Assembly: GCA_022843125.1 (NCBI GenBank)
Contig: JALHOG010000001.1
Span: 132,088-196,087 of the forward strand
Reading direction: 5' to 3'
Length of the DNA: 64,000 nt
Source of the DNA: Ilumatobacteraceae bacterium
GTDB taxonomy: Bacteria; Actinomycetota; Acidimicrobiia; Acidimicrobiales; Ilumatobacteraceae
Of the stretch, positions 46,128 to 55,091 are shown piece after piece. Numbering within the stretch: the stretch's first letter is position 1; every line of letters begins with the position of its first letter. The position numbers and the translations under genes were made by a program. The notes under the pieces are model-generated. The model searched no databases and was not told the DNA's origin. It saw nothing but the letters and a program-made list of their open reading frames with translations.

Positions 46128-48299
46128 TCAGTCGAGTGAGAACCTGCTGACGAAGCCGCCGGCTGCGCCGCCGTCGTACCAGCCGGTCACGGAGCACGCA
46201 GCCGTCGACGAACACGACACGTCGACGGAGCGGGATCCGGTGCCGGTGGCGCCGCTCGGCACGAAGCGCGTGGTCCAGGTGGCGAACAGGTCGGTCGACA
46301 CGAGCACGCCGGTCGTCCCCGGGCGCGGGGAGTCCGGTGAGCCGGGGGTCGCGACGCACCGATCGATCGCCGGGCACTCGACGTGGTCGACCCGCGGACC
46401 CACCATCGGCTGCGAGGTCCACGACACACCGCCGTCGGTGCTGAGGTGGCGTGCGGCCGACAGACCCCCGGTGAACGCGAGGCACGTCGTCTCCGTGGGG
46501 CAGTTGATCTCGGTCGGGAAACCCGTCGGGAGAGCGACCGTGCCCCAGGTGGCCCCGGCATTGGTGGATCGCAGGATCCGGGATGGTTCGGAACCGGCGG
46601 GTGCGTTGCCGTCCTTGCCGATCATGAGGCAGAGCGTCGCCGAGGGGCAGTCAACCGCCTCGATCTGATCGACGGTGCTCGGGACGGTCAGCTCGCTCCA
46701 CGAGGTGCCGCCGTTGCCGGTGACCAGGACCACGCCCTCGAGCGAGCCGGCGTTGTCGACGTAGCCGACAGCGAGGCAACGGAGCGACGAAGCGCAGGTG
46801 AAGTCGTTGAGTGCGTCGATGGCGCGGGGCAACGTGGCAGCGGTCCAGGCCGCGCCGCGATTGGTCGTGACGTGGAGCGTTGCCTGGCGGCGGCCGTTGA
46901 TCGGCTCGTTGGATGTACCGATCGCGAAGCACTTGTCGAGCAGCGCACACTCGACAGCCGTCGACCGCGTCGGCGGGGTGGCTGGCGTGGTCGCGGCTGG
47001 TACCGGACCGAGTGTCGCTGCGCCGGCCGCGTTGATCGTGAGCGACTGGACCGGGGCGTTCCCGACGGAGGCGACGCAGGCCTCGGACGTGAGGCAGTCG
47101 ATCGCTGTGGGCAGCACGGACGTGTTCGAGTACACGACGCTCCCGCTCGGCCGGGTGTCGATCGCCCGCACTGGGCTGCCGGTCGGGCCGGGCGCGGTGT
47201 ACGCGCTGCCCGCGACGCTGATGAGGTGATCGGCCACCAGGTGCACTGCAGCGTGCACGCTGTTGACGAAGCACACCTGGCCGTCGGTCCCGATCACTGC
47301 AGCGGCCACGTTGGGGTCGAAGGTGCGGGTGTCGAAGTTGACGTTCGACGTCGCCGCCGGACCGGTCAGGCCCGACGACACCAGCTGTCCGAAGCCTGCA
47401 CGCGTGGCGTCGACCGGCGTGAGATTGACGAATGCGAGATCGCCGGGTGCGCCCGCGACCGTGAAGCACAGGCGACCGGACGGGACCACCATGCCGCCTC
47501 CGATCCCGCGCCGGGTGTCGACCAAGCGGATGGGGACACCTCCTGGTGCGGCAGGCTTGGCCGCCGCCCTCCGGACCGTCCCGAGCTCGTCGGCAACGAG
47601 GTGCACCGGACCGTGCACGCTGTTGACGAAACACACCTTGCCGCTGGCACCGACGGTTGCGAGCGCGACGTTCGGGTCGACGGTGCCAGGCCCGAAGTTG
47701 ACGTTGGACGCGGTGGGGGTCTGGATCGATGCGTCGTCGGGGACGAGCACGCCGAAACCGGCGCGGTTGGCGCCCACCGGAGTGAGGTTGACGAGGGCGA
47801 CGTCGCCGGCGACGCCACCGACGTCGAAGCAGCGTCGCTCGCTTGCGGCGATGATGCCCCCGCCGAGGCCGGTGCGGGTGTCGACCCGCCGCAACGGGGC
47901 CCCGGTGGACGTGGGACCGAACGCCGCGGCGGACAGCGCCCCGAGGTCGTCGGCGATGATGTGCACGTTGCCGTGGACACTGTTGACGAAGCACACGCGC
48001 CCGTCGGCGCCGACGGCGGCCAGCGCGACGTTGGGGTCGACGGTGCCCGGGCCGAAGTTCACATTCGACGCCTCGGGGGGTACGGACACGTCGGACGAGA
48101 CGAGCTGGCCGCTCCCGGACGCCGTCGCGCCGATCGGTGTGAGGTTGACGATCGCCACGCTGCCCGGCGCACCGCTGACGTCGAAGCACACCCGCTCCGA
48201 TGGTGTTGCCGGTGACGCCACAACGGGCGACGTGGGAATCAGGACGGGCACGGCGAAGGCCGCGGTGGCGGCGAGGGCCGGGACGAGCAGGCGGCGCAT
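46128..48299 (-). CDS. Secreted protein with three 120-residue repeats and a BNR-like C-terminal half
   Basis: A 723-residue exported protein. The signal MRRLLVPALAATAAFAVPVL probably cleaves near residue 30. Then three repeats of exactly 120 residues follow (about 36-395): each has CFDVSGAPGSVAIVNLTP-like, SNVNFGPGTVDPNVALA-like and VCFVNSVHGNVHIIAD-like strings and ends with VDTRxGxGGG or a variant. Residues 400-723 contain degenerate BNR/Ycf48-like beta-propeller strands (LHVTTNRGAAWTAATLP, ILRSTNAGATWGTV, HLSTDGGVSWTSQ) with paired Cys. Likely binds a surface ligand. ATG 48299 is chosen (TACGGT 7 bases upstream) over the ATG at 48302. Confidence 0.85.
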   Translation of the reverse strand: MRRLLVPALAATAAFAVPVLIPTSPVVASPATPSERVCFDVSGAPGSVAIVNLTPIGATASGSGQLVSSDVSVPPEASNVNFGPGTVDPNVALAAVGADGRVCFVNSVHGNVHIIADDLGALSAAAFGPTSTGAPLRRVDTRTGLGGGIIAASERRCFDVGGVAGDVALVNLTPVGANRAGFGVLVPDDASIQTPTASNVNFGPGTVDPNVALATVGASGKVCFVNSVHGPVHLVADELGTVRRAAAKPAAPGGVPIRLVDTRRGIGGGMVVPSGRLCFTVAGAPGDLAFVNLTPVDATRAGFGQLVSSGLTGPAATSNVNFDTRTFDPNVAAAVIGTDGQVCFVNSVHAAVHLVADHLISVAGSAYTAPGPTGSPVRAIDTRPSGSVVYSNTSVLPTAIDCLTSEACVASVGNAPVQSLTINAAGAATLGPVPAATTPATPPTRSTAVECALLDKCFAIGTSNEPINGRRQATLHVTTNRGAAWTAATLPRAIDALNDFTCASSLRCLAVGYVDNAGSLEGVVLVTGNGGTSWSELTVPSTVDQIEAVDCPSATLCLMIGKDGNAPAGSEPSRILRSTNAGATWGTVALPTGFPTEINCPTETTCLAFTGGLSAARHLSTDGGVSWTSQPMVGPRVDHVECPAIDRCVATPGSPDSPRPGTTGVLVSTDLFATWTTRFVPSGATGTGSRSVDVSCSSTAACSVTGWYDGGAAGGFVSRFSLD
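47115..48194 (-). repeat. Three 360-bp tandem protein-coding repeats
   Basis: Units 47835-48194, 47475-47834 and 47115-47474 each encode one 120-residue repeat in the secreted protein. The third is the most diverged and drops the final GxGGG motif. The period is exactly 360 bases, so the copies arose by in-frame duplication. Confidence 0.85.
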
Positions 48300-48306
48300 C
48301 ATGCGA

Positions 48307-48312
48307 ACCGTA
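48307..48312 (-). promoter_or_regulatory. Leaderless-type -10 box (TACGGT)
   Basis: TACGGT on the minus strand, 7 bases before the ATG at 48299 and only 4 before the ATG at 48302. It favours 48299. Confidence 0.4.
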
Positions 48313-48394
48313 GCCGTCGCGACCCCGAGCATCGACCGGTCCGGACCGTCACCCTCCGGTCCGCTCGCAACCGAGCCGGGCTCCCAGCCGAGCC

Positions 48395-49402
48395 TCACAG
48401 CCATTCGTTGCGTTTGAACGCTCGGTACATGGACAGCATGACGATGCCCATGCCGCCCAGAACCAGCGGATAGCCGAGGGCGAAGTCGAGCTCGGGCATG
48501 TGCGTGAAGTTCATGCCGTAGATCCCCGCGATGAGGGTCGGCACTGCGGCCATCGCCACCCACGCGCTGATCTTGCGCATGTCGGCGTTCTGCTGGATGC
48601 TCGTCTGGGCGAGGCTGGCGGTGAGCGCCGCGTCGAGCAGCCCCGACAGGGAACGGGCGCGGCTGACGGTGCGTGCCAACTGATCGGCTGCCTCGTTCAG
48701 GTCCTCGATGACGGAGTGATCGGCGCTCGCGGTGACCTTGCGGATCAGCCGGCCGAGCGGCTCCTCCAGCGACTCGACGGCGTGCAGCAGGACACGTAGC
48801 TCGCGTTTGAGCCCGTACAGGCGTCGCACGGGTTGGATGCGCGTGATCGCGAACACCTCGCGCTCGACCTCGAGCACGTCCTTCTCGAAACCGTCGAGCG
48901 CCGGGCGGTAGTCGTCGACGATCCGCCCGACGATGGCAGCCAGGACACCGGTCGCGCCGTGGCGGAGACGATCGGGGTCGGCCTCCAGCTCGGCACGTAA
49001 TTCGGAGAGGGGCGTCGCTTGTCCGTGTCGGACCGACACGATCGCTCGCTCGTTGAGCAAGAGGGTCATCTCGCCGAGCGACGCCCGCTCCTGGTCGTCG
49101 AGGTAGCGGGCAGTCCGTGCCATCAGCATCACGGCAGACCCCTCGACGCTCAGGACGGGCCGGGTGTGTGGTGCGAGGACGTCGTCGACGTCGACATCGT
49201 CGAGCCCGAGCAGCGCGCACCAGTCGCGGAGCTCGACGGCGTCGGGCATCCGCAGGCCCACCCAGACGAATGCGTCGGGGTGCGCCCCGAGTTCGCTCAG
49301 CGCGTCGGGGCCATCGCCGGGCCATCGCCGGCCATCTTCGTAGACCGCGCAATCGACGAGCACGTCCACAGTGTCGCGGACGGCGGCCCGCGCGACGGAC
49401 AT
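48395..49402 (-). CDS. corA: CorA-type magnesium/cobalt transporter
   Basis: A 335-residue CorA channel. The N-terminal part forms the cytoplasmic domain (RHGQATPLSELRAELEADP, VEREVFAITRIQPVRRLYGL). The long stalk helix (LIRKVTASADHSVIEDLNEA) precedes two membrane segments. The loop signature GMN occurs in AGIYGMNFTHMPELDFALG, which is the pore entrance. It carries Mg2+ (or Co2+) inward as a pentamer. ATG 49402. The gene is divergent from the PhoX-like gene with 132 bases between, containing a 14-bp palindrome. Confidence 0.93.
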   Translation of the reverse strand: MSVARAAVRDTVDVLVDCAVYEDGRRWPGDGPDALSELGAHPDAFVWVGLRMPDAVELRDWCALLGLDDVDVDDVLAPHTRPVLSVEGSAVMLMARTARYLDDQERASLGEMTLLLNERAIVSVRHGQATPLSELRAELEADPDRLRHGATGVLAAIVGRIVDDYRPALDGFEKDVLEVEREVFAITRIQPVRRLYGLKRELRVLLHAVESLEEPLGRLIRKVTASADHSVIEDLNEAADQLARTVSRARSLSGLLDAALTASLAQTSIQQNADMRKISAWVAMAAVPTLIAGIYGMNFTHMPELDFALGYPLVLGGMGIVMLSMYRAFKRNEWL

Positions 49403-49432
49403 GTTGGTCGGCCCGACCCCTCACGTTCATCT

Positions 49433-49446
49433 CCACGTCAACGTGG
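49433..49446. promoter_or_regulatory. 14-bp palindrome in the corA - phoX gap
   Basis: CCACGTCAACGTGG has 6-base perfect arms around CA. It lies between divergent starts (49402 and 49535) and could be an operator. A single GTTCATCTCCA just upstream recalls one half of a PHO box, but the second unit is poor. Confidence 0.3.
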
Positions 49447-49534
49447 CGACAGGTCCGGTGTTTACCGTCGGTCGTGGCGGCCGGGCCCCAGCTCGGGTGT
49501 CCACTTCCACGAAACACACGAAAGGCGTCATCAC

Positions 49535-51478
49535 GTGTTCGACGAGCATCCCGACGGATCCAACAACTCCGGCAACCCGTCCCTGTCCGACTTGATCGAG
49601 GTCCGGCTGGGTCGCCGCCGCCTGCTCCAGGGTGCAGCCGCAGCGTCGCTGGCCGGCGTGCTGGCCCCGCAGCTTGCGTCGGGTACCGCCGCAGCCTCCG
49701 GTGCGTCGGCTGCGCCGGCGACGGGTGGCCGTAAGCGCTCCAAGCTGCGCTTCGAGGAGGTGCCGCCCAGCACCGATGACACGATCGTCGTTCCGCCCGG
49801 CTACGTGTGGGACGTGATCATCCCGTGGGGTACGCCCCTGTTCAACCACAGCCCCGAGTTCGCCGAGGACGCCTCGAACACGGCGGCCGACCAGGAGCTG
49901 CAGGTCGGTTTCAACCACGACGGCATGCACTACTTCCCCGACGGCGGCCGCCACTCGCGTCGTGGCCTGCTGGTGCTCAACCACGAGTACACCGACGCCA
50001 ACCAGATCTACACGGCGGCCGGCAGCGCGATCACTCCCGATGAGGCCGGCGCCGAGAAGGTCGCCAAGGCGCTCGCTGCGCACGGTGTGACCGTCGTCGA
50101 GATCCGCCGCGGCAAGGACGGCGCGTGGTCGTACAAGCGCGGTGCTCGCCGCAACCGTCGTGTCACCGGCACCACGCCGATGGCGTTCTCCGGGCCGGTC
50201 GGCGCCGACCATCCGATGATGCAGTCGCCGGTGACTCCGTCGCCGATCGGCACCCTCAACAACTGCGCCATGGGGTACACCCCGTGGGGTACGTATCTCG
50301 CGTGTGAAGAGAACTGGAACGGGTACTTCGGCACCGCCGATCCGGCGTGGGCTGCGACGCCGGCCGAGGCACGTTACGGCGTCAGCGCCATTGGTTTCGG
50401 GTACAACTGGCACATCGCCTCACCGCGATTCGACGTCTCCGTGAATCGCAACGAGCTCAACCACTACGGCTGGGTGGTCGAGATCGACCCGCAGCGCCCA
50501 TCGTCGACGCCGGTCAAGCGCACGGCGCTCGGCCGCATCAAGCACGAGGGCGCCACGGTGACCGAGGCCCGTGGGCGTGCGGTCGTGTACACCGGCGACG
50601 ACGAGAACGGGGACTACTTCTACAAGTTCGTCGGCGAACGGGCGTGGCGGCGCCATCTGGCCCGCGGTGAGAGCCCGCTCGACCACGGCATCCTGTACGT
50701 CGCGGCGTTCGACGGGGTCGATGGTGGCTCGTGGCTGCCGCTCGTCCACGGCGTGGGCCCGCTCACCGTCGAGAACGGTTGGGTCGACCAGGCCGACGTG
50801 CTGCTCCGCACCCGTCAGGCTGCCGATGCGGTGGGGGCGACCCGGCTGCATCGGCCCGAGTGGGTGGCGGTCGACGAGAAGACCAAGGACGTCTACCTCA
50901 CCCTGACCAACGGCACCGGGAACGACGCACCGGTCAACAGCGACCGCGACCCGAACCCGTACGGCCACGTGATTCGCCTCAAGGAGCACCGTCGCGACAA
51001 CACCCAGTTGACGTTCAAGTGGGACGTGTTCGTGCTCGCCGGCGATCCGGCGTACGACCCGGCGGTGCCGACCGACCAGCCCATCTTCGGGTCGCCCGAC
51101 GGCATCTGGGTCGATTCCCTCCGCCGAGTGTGGATCCAGACCGACATCTCGAACTCGTCGCAGAACCGCGCCGACCGGGGCTACAACAACATCGGGAACA
51201 ACCAGATGCTGGTGGCCGACCCAGACACGGGCGAGATCAAGCGGTTCGTGACCGGACCGCGAGGTTGCGAGATCACGGGCGTCATCGCCTCGCCGGACAT
51301 GCGGGCGCTGTTCATCAACATCCAGCACCCCGGCGAGTCGACGTCGTTCTGGAACACCCAGTTCGGCGCCCCGACGGTCGCCAACCCGACGACGGTCAGC
51401 ACCTGGCCGTACGGCGGCCGCCCACGGCCTGCCACGGTCGTGATCCGCCGGGCCGACGGCGGTGTGATCGGCCTCTGA
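49535..51478 (+). CDS. PhoX-like alkaline phosphatase (DUF839), Tat-exported
   Basis: A 647-residue exported protein. The N-terminus carries a twin-arginine signal, RLGRRRLLQGAAAASLAGVL (Arg27-Arg29). DUF839/PhoX marks follow: VPPGYVWDVIIPWGTPL, GLLVLNHEYTDANQIYT, LNNCAMGYTPWGTYLACEEN and GYNWHIASPRFDV, then DDENGDYFYKFVGE, RLHRPEWVAVDEKTKDVYLT and DGIWVDSLRRVWIQTD. PhoX enzymes are Ca2+/Fe-dependent alkaline phosphatases that release phosphate outside the cell. GTG 49535 is set by AAAGG 9 bases upstream. An upstream open frame is shadow. Confidence 0.88.
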   Translation: MFDEHPDGSNNSGNPSLSDLIEVRLGRRRLLQGAAAASLAGVLAPQLASGTAAASGASAAPATGGRKRSKLRFEEVPPSTDDTIVVPPGYVWDVIIPWGTPLFNHSPEFAEDASNTAADQELQVGFNHDGMHYFPDGGRHSRRGLLVLNHEYTDANQIYTAAGSAITPDEAGAEKVAKALAAHGVTVVEIRRGKDGAWSYKRGARRNRRVTGTTPMAFSGPVGADHPMMQSPVTPSPIGTLNNCAMGYTPWGTYLACEENWNGYFGTADPAWAATPAEARYGVSAIGFGYNWHIASPRFDVSVNRNELNHYGWVVEIDPQRPSSTPVKRTALGRIKHEGATVTEARGRAVVYTGDDENGDYFYKFVGERAWRRHLARGESPLDHGILYVAAFDGVDGGSWLPLVHGVGPLTVENGWVDQADVLLRTRQAADAVGATRLHRPEWVAVDEKTKDVYLTLTNGTGNDAPVNSDRDPNPYGHVIRLKEHRRDNTQLTFKWDVFVLAGDPAYDPAVPTDQPIFGSPDGIWVDSLRRVWIQTDISNSSQNRADRGYNNIGNNQMLVADPDTGEIKRFVTGPRGCEITGVIASPDMRALFINIQHPGESTSFWNTQFGAPTVANPTTVSTWPYGGRPRPATVVIRRADGGVIGL

Positions 51479-51520
51479 GCCACCAGTCGCCCGGTCGTCG
51501 CGACAGCAGGCGCAGCGTGA

Positions 51521-52651
51521 TCAGCTGAACGCGACGACCGGGTCGAGGGCCTCGACCCCGAGGAACTCGGCCACGGGCCCGTTGGTGACCCGGCCCGCGA
51601 CGGTGTTGACACCGAACGCGAGAGCCGGGTCGTTGCGCGCTGCGCCCGCCGCTCCCTCGATGGCGACGTCGAGGATGAACGGCAGCGTCGCGTTGGTGAG
51701 CGCGTACGTCGACGTGTGCGGCACGGCGCCAGGCATGTTGCCGACGGCGTAGTGCAGAACGCCGTGCAACTCGTACACGGGCTCGTCGTGCGAGGTCTCA
51801 CGGATGGTCTCGATGCAGCCGCCCTGGTCGACGGCGACGTCGACGATGACGGCGCGGGGCTTCATCGAGCGCACCATCGCCTCGTCGACCACCACCGGCG
51901 CCCGCCCACCCGCGACCAGCACCGCTCCGATCACGAGGTCGGCCTCGAGCACCGACCGCTCGATCGCTCCCCGGTTCGACGCGAGCGTCATGATCCGGCC
52001 ACGGTGGATCTGGTCGACCCAGCGGAGCCGATCGAGGTTCTTGTCGATGAGCACGACCTCGGCCTCCATGCCGGCCGCGATCCACGCCGCGTTCCAGCCG
52101 ACGTTGCCGGCACCGAGCACGACCACCTTGGCCGGGCGGACGCCGGGTGCGCCACCCATCAGGACGCCGCGGCCTCCGTTGTGGCGCTCCAGGTAGTGCG
52201 CGCCCATCTGTGGGGCGAGGCGGCCGGCGACCTCGCTCATGGGCGCGAGCAGCGGCAGCGCGCCCGTCTCGAGCTGCACCGTCTCGTACGCGATGCCGGT
52301 CGTGCCGGCGTCGAGCAGCGCTCGCGCCACCGCCGGGTACGCAGCGAGGTGGAGGTAGGTGAAGAGGGTGAGGTCGGGTCGCAGGAAGCCGAACTCCTCC
52401 TCCTTGGGTTCCTTGACCTTGACGACCATCTGCTGCGACCACGCGTCGGCTGGCGTCGGCACGATGTCGGCTCCCGCCGCGCGATAGTCGTCGTCGGTGA
52501 TCGACGCGCCCTCCCCGGCCCCGGTCTCGACGAACACGCTGACGCCGTGGCGTTCGAGCTCGCGGACGCCGTCGGGCGTCATCGCAACTCGGTACTCGAG
52601 GGTCTTGATCTCCTTGGGGACTCCGACGGTCGTGATGACGGGTGCGTGCAT
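51521..52651 (-). CDS. ald: Alanine dehydrogenase
   Basis: A 376-residue NAD-dependent L-alanine dehydrogenase (alanine to pyruvate and ammonium, reversible). VGVPKEIKTLEYRVAMTPDG is the N-terminal signature, MVVKVKEPKEEEFGFL carries the catalytic Lys and YLHLA the catalytic His. NAD binding is KVVVLGAGNVGWNAAWIAAG. LHYAVGNMPGAVPHTSTYAL ends the domain. Length is normal. ATG 52651, with 62 bases to a divergent Lrp-type regulator, which often controls ald in response to alanine. Confidence 0.95.
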   Translation of the reverse strand: MHAPVITTVGVPKEIKTLEYRVAMTPDGVRELERHGVSVFVETGAGEGASITDDDYRAAGADIVPTPADAWSQQMVVKVKEPKEEEFGFLRPDLTLFTYLHLAAYPAVARALLDAGTTGIAYETVQLETGALPLLAPMSEVAGRLAPQMGAHYLERHNGGRGVLMGGAPGVRPAKVVVLGAGNVGWNAAWIAAGMEAEVVLIDKNLDRLRWVDQIHRGRIMTLASNRGAIERSVLEADLVIGAVLVAGGRAPVVVDEAMVRSMKPRAVIVDVAVDQGGCIETIRETSHDEPVYELHGVLHYAVGNMPGAVPHTSTYALTNATLPFILDVAIEGAAGAARNDPALAFGVNTVAGRVTNGPVAEFLGVEALDPVVAFS

Positions 52652-52713
52652 GGCGCCATGGTGGACGGCGGGCGGCCGAGGGTGCGAGGGAAGATGACTG
52701 GCAGACTGACTCC

Positions 52714-53160
52714 ATGGCACAGCATTCGGGCGTACTCGACGCTCTCGACCGACGAATTCTGGGTGAACTGCGTCGTGACGCCCGAATCAGTTGGCGCGAG
52801 CTCGGTGAAGCTGTTCATCTGTCGCCGACGTCCGCGGCCGACCGCGTTCGACGGATGGAACGCGACGGCGTGATCGAGGGGTACACGGTGCGGATCGACC
52901 CCGAGTCGCTCGGCCGCACCGTTCGGGCTGTCGTCGACGTGAGCCTCGGCGCCGGGGATCAGGTCGAGGCGTTCGAGGCGCGACTGACGCAGCGCGACGA
53001 GGTCGCGTTCGCGGCCTACGTGACCGGCACCGCGGACTACTCGATCATCGTCGAGTGCGAGGGCGCCGACGGGCTCGACGCGTTCGTGCGGTGGCTCCGC
53101 GCCGACGCCGGCGTCGCTCGGACCGAGACGAAGCTCCTCCTGCGGGTCGTCACCGACTGA
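52714..53160 (+). CDS. Lrp/AsnC-family transcriptional regulator
   Basis: A 148-residue Lrp/AsnC protein. The helix-turn-helix is LDRRILGELRRDARISWREL with LSPTSAADRVRRMERDGVIE as recognition part, and the C-terminal RAM (ligand-binding) domain runs from VDVSLGAGDQVEAFEARL to the end. In mycobacteria the equivalent, AldR, sits next to ald and controls it. The divergent arrangement here supports the same role, as inference. ATG 52714; no box within 8 bases, so a leader is expected. Confidence 0.9.
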   Translation: MAQHSGVLDALDRRILGELRRDARISWRELGEAVHLSPTSAADRVRRMERDGVIEGYTVRIDPESLGRTVRAVVDVSLGAGDQVEAFEARLTQRDEVAFAAYVTGTADYSIIVECEGADGLDAFVRWLRADAGVARTETKLLLRVVTD

Positions 53161-53187
53161 CGCGTGAGCTCGGCTCGACCGACACGG

Positions 53188-55083
53188 TCACCCGATCGGG
53201 GAGTCGCACGTGAACTCGGGTGAGCGCGAGAGGTTGCGGATGCGCTCGGTCAGCTGATCGCCCGGCATCGGTCGCGCGAACAGGTACCCCTGGAAGTGGT
53301 CGACACCGAGCCGTTCGAGGCATCGCCGCTGCAGTTCGTTCTCCACGCCCTCGGCGACGACGCACATGCCCAGGCTCTGCCCCATGGCCACGACGGCTCG
53401 GGCGATGGCGAGGTCGTCGGCCGAGTCGGGAAGGCCGCTCACGAAGATGCGGTCGAGCTTGAGCGTCTGGGCCGGGATCCGCTTGAGCTGGCCGAGCGAC
53501 GAATAGCCGGTGCCGAAGTCGTCGACCACGAGTCGGACACCGAGTTGATGCAACCTGTCGAGCACGGCCAATGCCCGGGCTGGGTCGCGCAGGACGAGCG
53601 CCTCGGTGACCTCGAGCGCAAGCTGCCGCGGAGCCATCCCGTACGCGTCGAGCGCCGCTGCGATGTCGTCGACGATCGAATCCGACTCCAGTTGACGGAG
53701 CGAGATGTTGACCGCACAGTGGTCGAGCACGATCCCATCGTCACGCCAGTGGGCGTACTGGCGGCACGCCTCGCCGATCACCCATCGGCCCATCGGGACC
53801 GTCAGTCCAGCTTCCTCCGCGATGTCGATGAAGTCCGACGGCGGCACGAGGCCGAGGTGAGGGTGCTGCCATCGGATGAGGCCCTCGACGCTCGCCCAGC
53901 GCCCGCTCTCGGCGTCGACCTGTGGTTGCCAGAGCAGCACCCAGTGCTGATCGCGCACTGCGATGCGGAGGTCCTCCTCGATCTCGAACTGACGCGACGA
54001 GCGCTCCGCCAGCTCGCCGGTGAAGAACGCGAACGTCTCCCGCCCTTGGGCCTTCGCGTGGTACATCGCCGTGTCGGCAGAGCGCAGCAACGCGTGTGCG
54101 TCGGCGCCGTCGTGCGGATACACCGCCAGCCCGACGCTCGCCGACACGGCGAGCCGGTGCGTCTCGAACTGGACCGGCTCCGAGGCGGCGTCGATGATCT
54201 GCTGCGCGAGCGAATCGAGCCGGCGCGTGTCACCGGCGACATCGATGATCACCACGAACTCGTCGCCGCCGAGGCGAGCGAGGACGCCGGTGTCGCCGAC
54301 GAGCGATCGGAAGCGAGTGGCGATCGCAGCGAGGACGGCATCCCCCGCAGCGTGACCCACTGTGTCGTTGACGTGTTTGAAGCGATCGAGATCGATGAAC
54401 AGCAGCGCCACCTCGCGGTCGGTCCGCCGGGCACCGGCGAGGGCGCGGGTCATCTCGTCGAGGAACATCGCGCGGTTGGGGAGTCCGGTCAGCGTGTCGT
54501 ACCGGGCCAGTTCGAGGATCGTGCGCTCCGCATGCACCCGCTCGGTGACGTCGCTGCCGACACCGCGATAGCCGACGCAGGTGCCGCCCTCGAACGCAGG
54601 TGCTCCGCTGATGCGCATGTAGCGGCTGTCGTTGTCGCCCTGCACCTCCACGGTGACGTGATGGAACGACGTCCGTTCGTTGACCGCTTCGGCGACCGCG
54701 GCGAGGTCGGCTGCCTCCATGCGCAGCGGACCGTCGGTGGCGAACGACCGCCCGAGGAGTCGTTCGGGCTGGATACCGGTCCGCAGGAGCAGCTCGTCGG
54801 AGACGAAGGTGAAGCGTCCGCGCAGGTCCTGCTCCCACACCCAGTCGGACGAGAGCGACAGCAGGCTGGCCATACGCGCCTCCGACAGCCGGAGTGCCGA
54901 GTTCAGCTCGACCATCTCCCGGCTGGCGAGATCCTGAGAGCGCTCGAGGAGGTATCGCTCCTGGTCGACGTCGCGATACGAGCGCGACACCGCGTCGATC
55001 AGAGCAGCGAGCTGCGTCGAGCTCGCACCGGTGCCCCCGTCGAGCCCGACCTTTCGGAGCTGTCGTTCGAGCAGGGGGTGCAC
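53188..55083 (-). CDS. PAS-GGDEF-EAL cyclic-di-GMP enzyme
   Basis: A 631-residue signalling protein. A 70-residue helical N-terminus precedes a PAS domain (SLLSLSSDWVWEQDLRGRFT), then a GGDEF diguanylate cyclase with the intact active site GGDEF at 272-276 (YDTLTGLPNRAMFLDEM, FIDLDRFKHVNDTVGHAAGD). The EAL phosphodiesterase domain follows: the namesake motif is EGL (400-402), but the other residues are present (AVNISLRQ, EVTEALVL, VDDFGTGYSSL, LKLDRIFV, VAEGVE, FQGYLF). Both activities are therefore possible. GTG 55083 is 8 bases after the FIST stop, so the two proteins are co-transcribed. Confidence 0.88.
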   Translation of the reverse strand: MHPLLERQLRKVGLDGGTGASSTQLAALIDAVSRSYRDVDQERYLLERSQDLASREMVELNSALRLSEARMASLLSLSSDWVWEQDLRGRFTFVSDELLLRTGIQPERLLGRSFATDGPLRMEAADLAAVAEAVNERTSFHHVTVEVQGDNDSRYMRISGAPAFEGGTCVGYRGVGSDVTERVHAERTILELARYDTLTGLPNRAMFLDEMTRALAGARRTDREVALLFIDLDRFKHVNDTVGHAAGDAVLAAIATRFRSLVGDTGVLARLGGDEFVVIIDVAGDTRRLDSLAQQIIDAASEPVQFETHRLAVSASVGLAVYPHDGADAHALLRSADTAMYHAKAQGRETFAFFTGELAERSSRQFEIEEDLRIAVRDQHWVLLWQPQVDAESGRWASVEGLIRWQHPHLGLVPPSDFIDIAEEAGLTVPMGRWVIGEACRQYAHWRDDGIVLDHCAVNISLRQLESDSIVDDIAAALDAYGMAPRQLALEVTEALVLRDPARALAVLDRLHQLGVRLVVDDFGTGYSSLGQLKRIPAQTLKLDRIFVSGLPDSADDLAIARAVVAMGQSLGMCVVAEGVENELQRRCLERLGVDHFQGYLFARPMPGDQLTERIRNLSRSPEFTCDSPIG

Positions 55084-55091
55084 CGGCGGTC

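Noticed and set aside
49421..49446. Possible PHO box before the PhoX-like gene.
   Set aside because: One 11-base unit matches loosely and the adjoining unit does not; a direct repeat is required.
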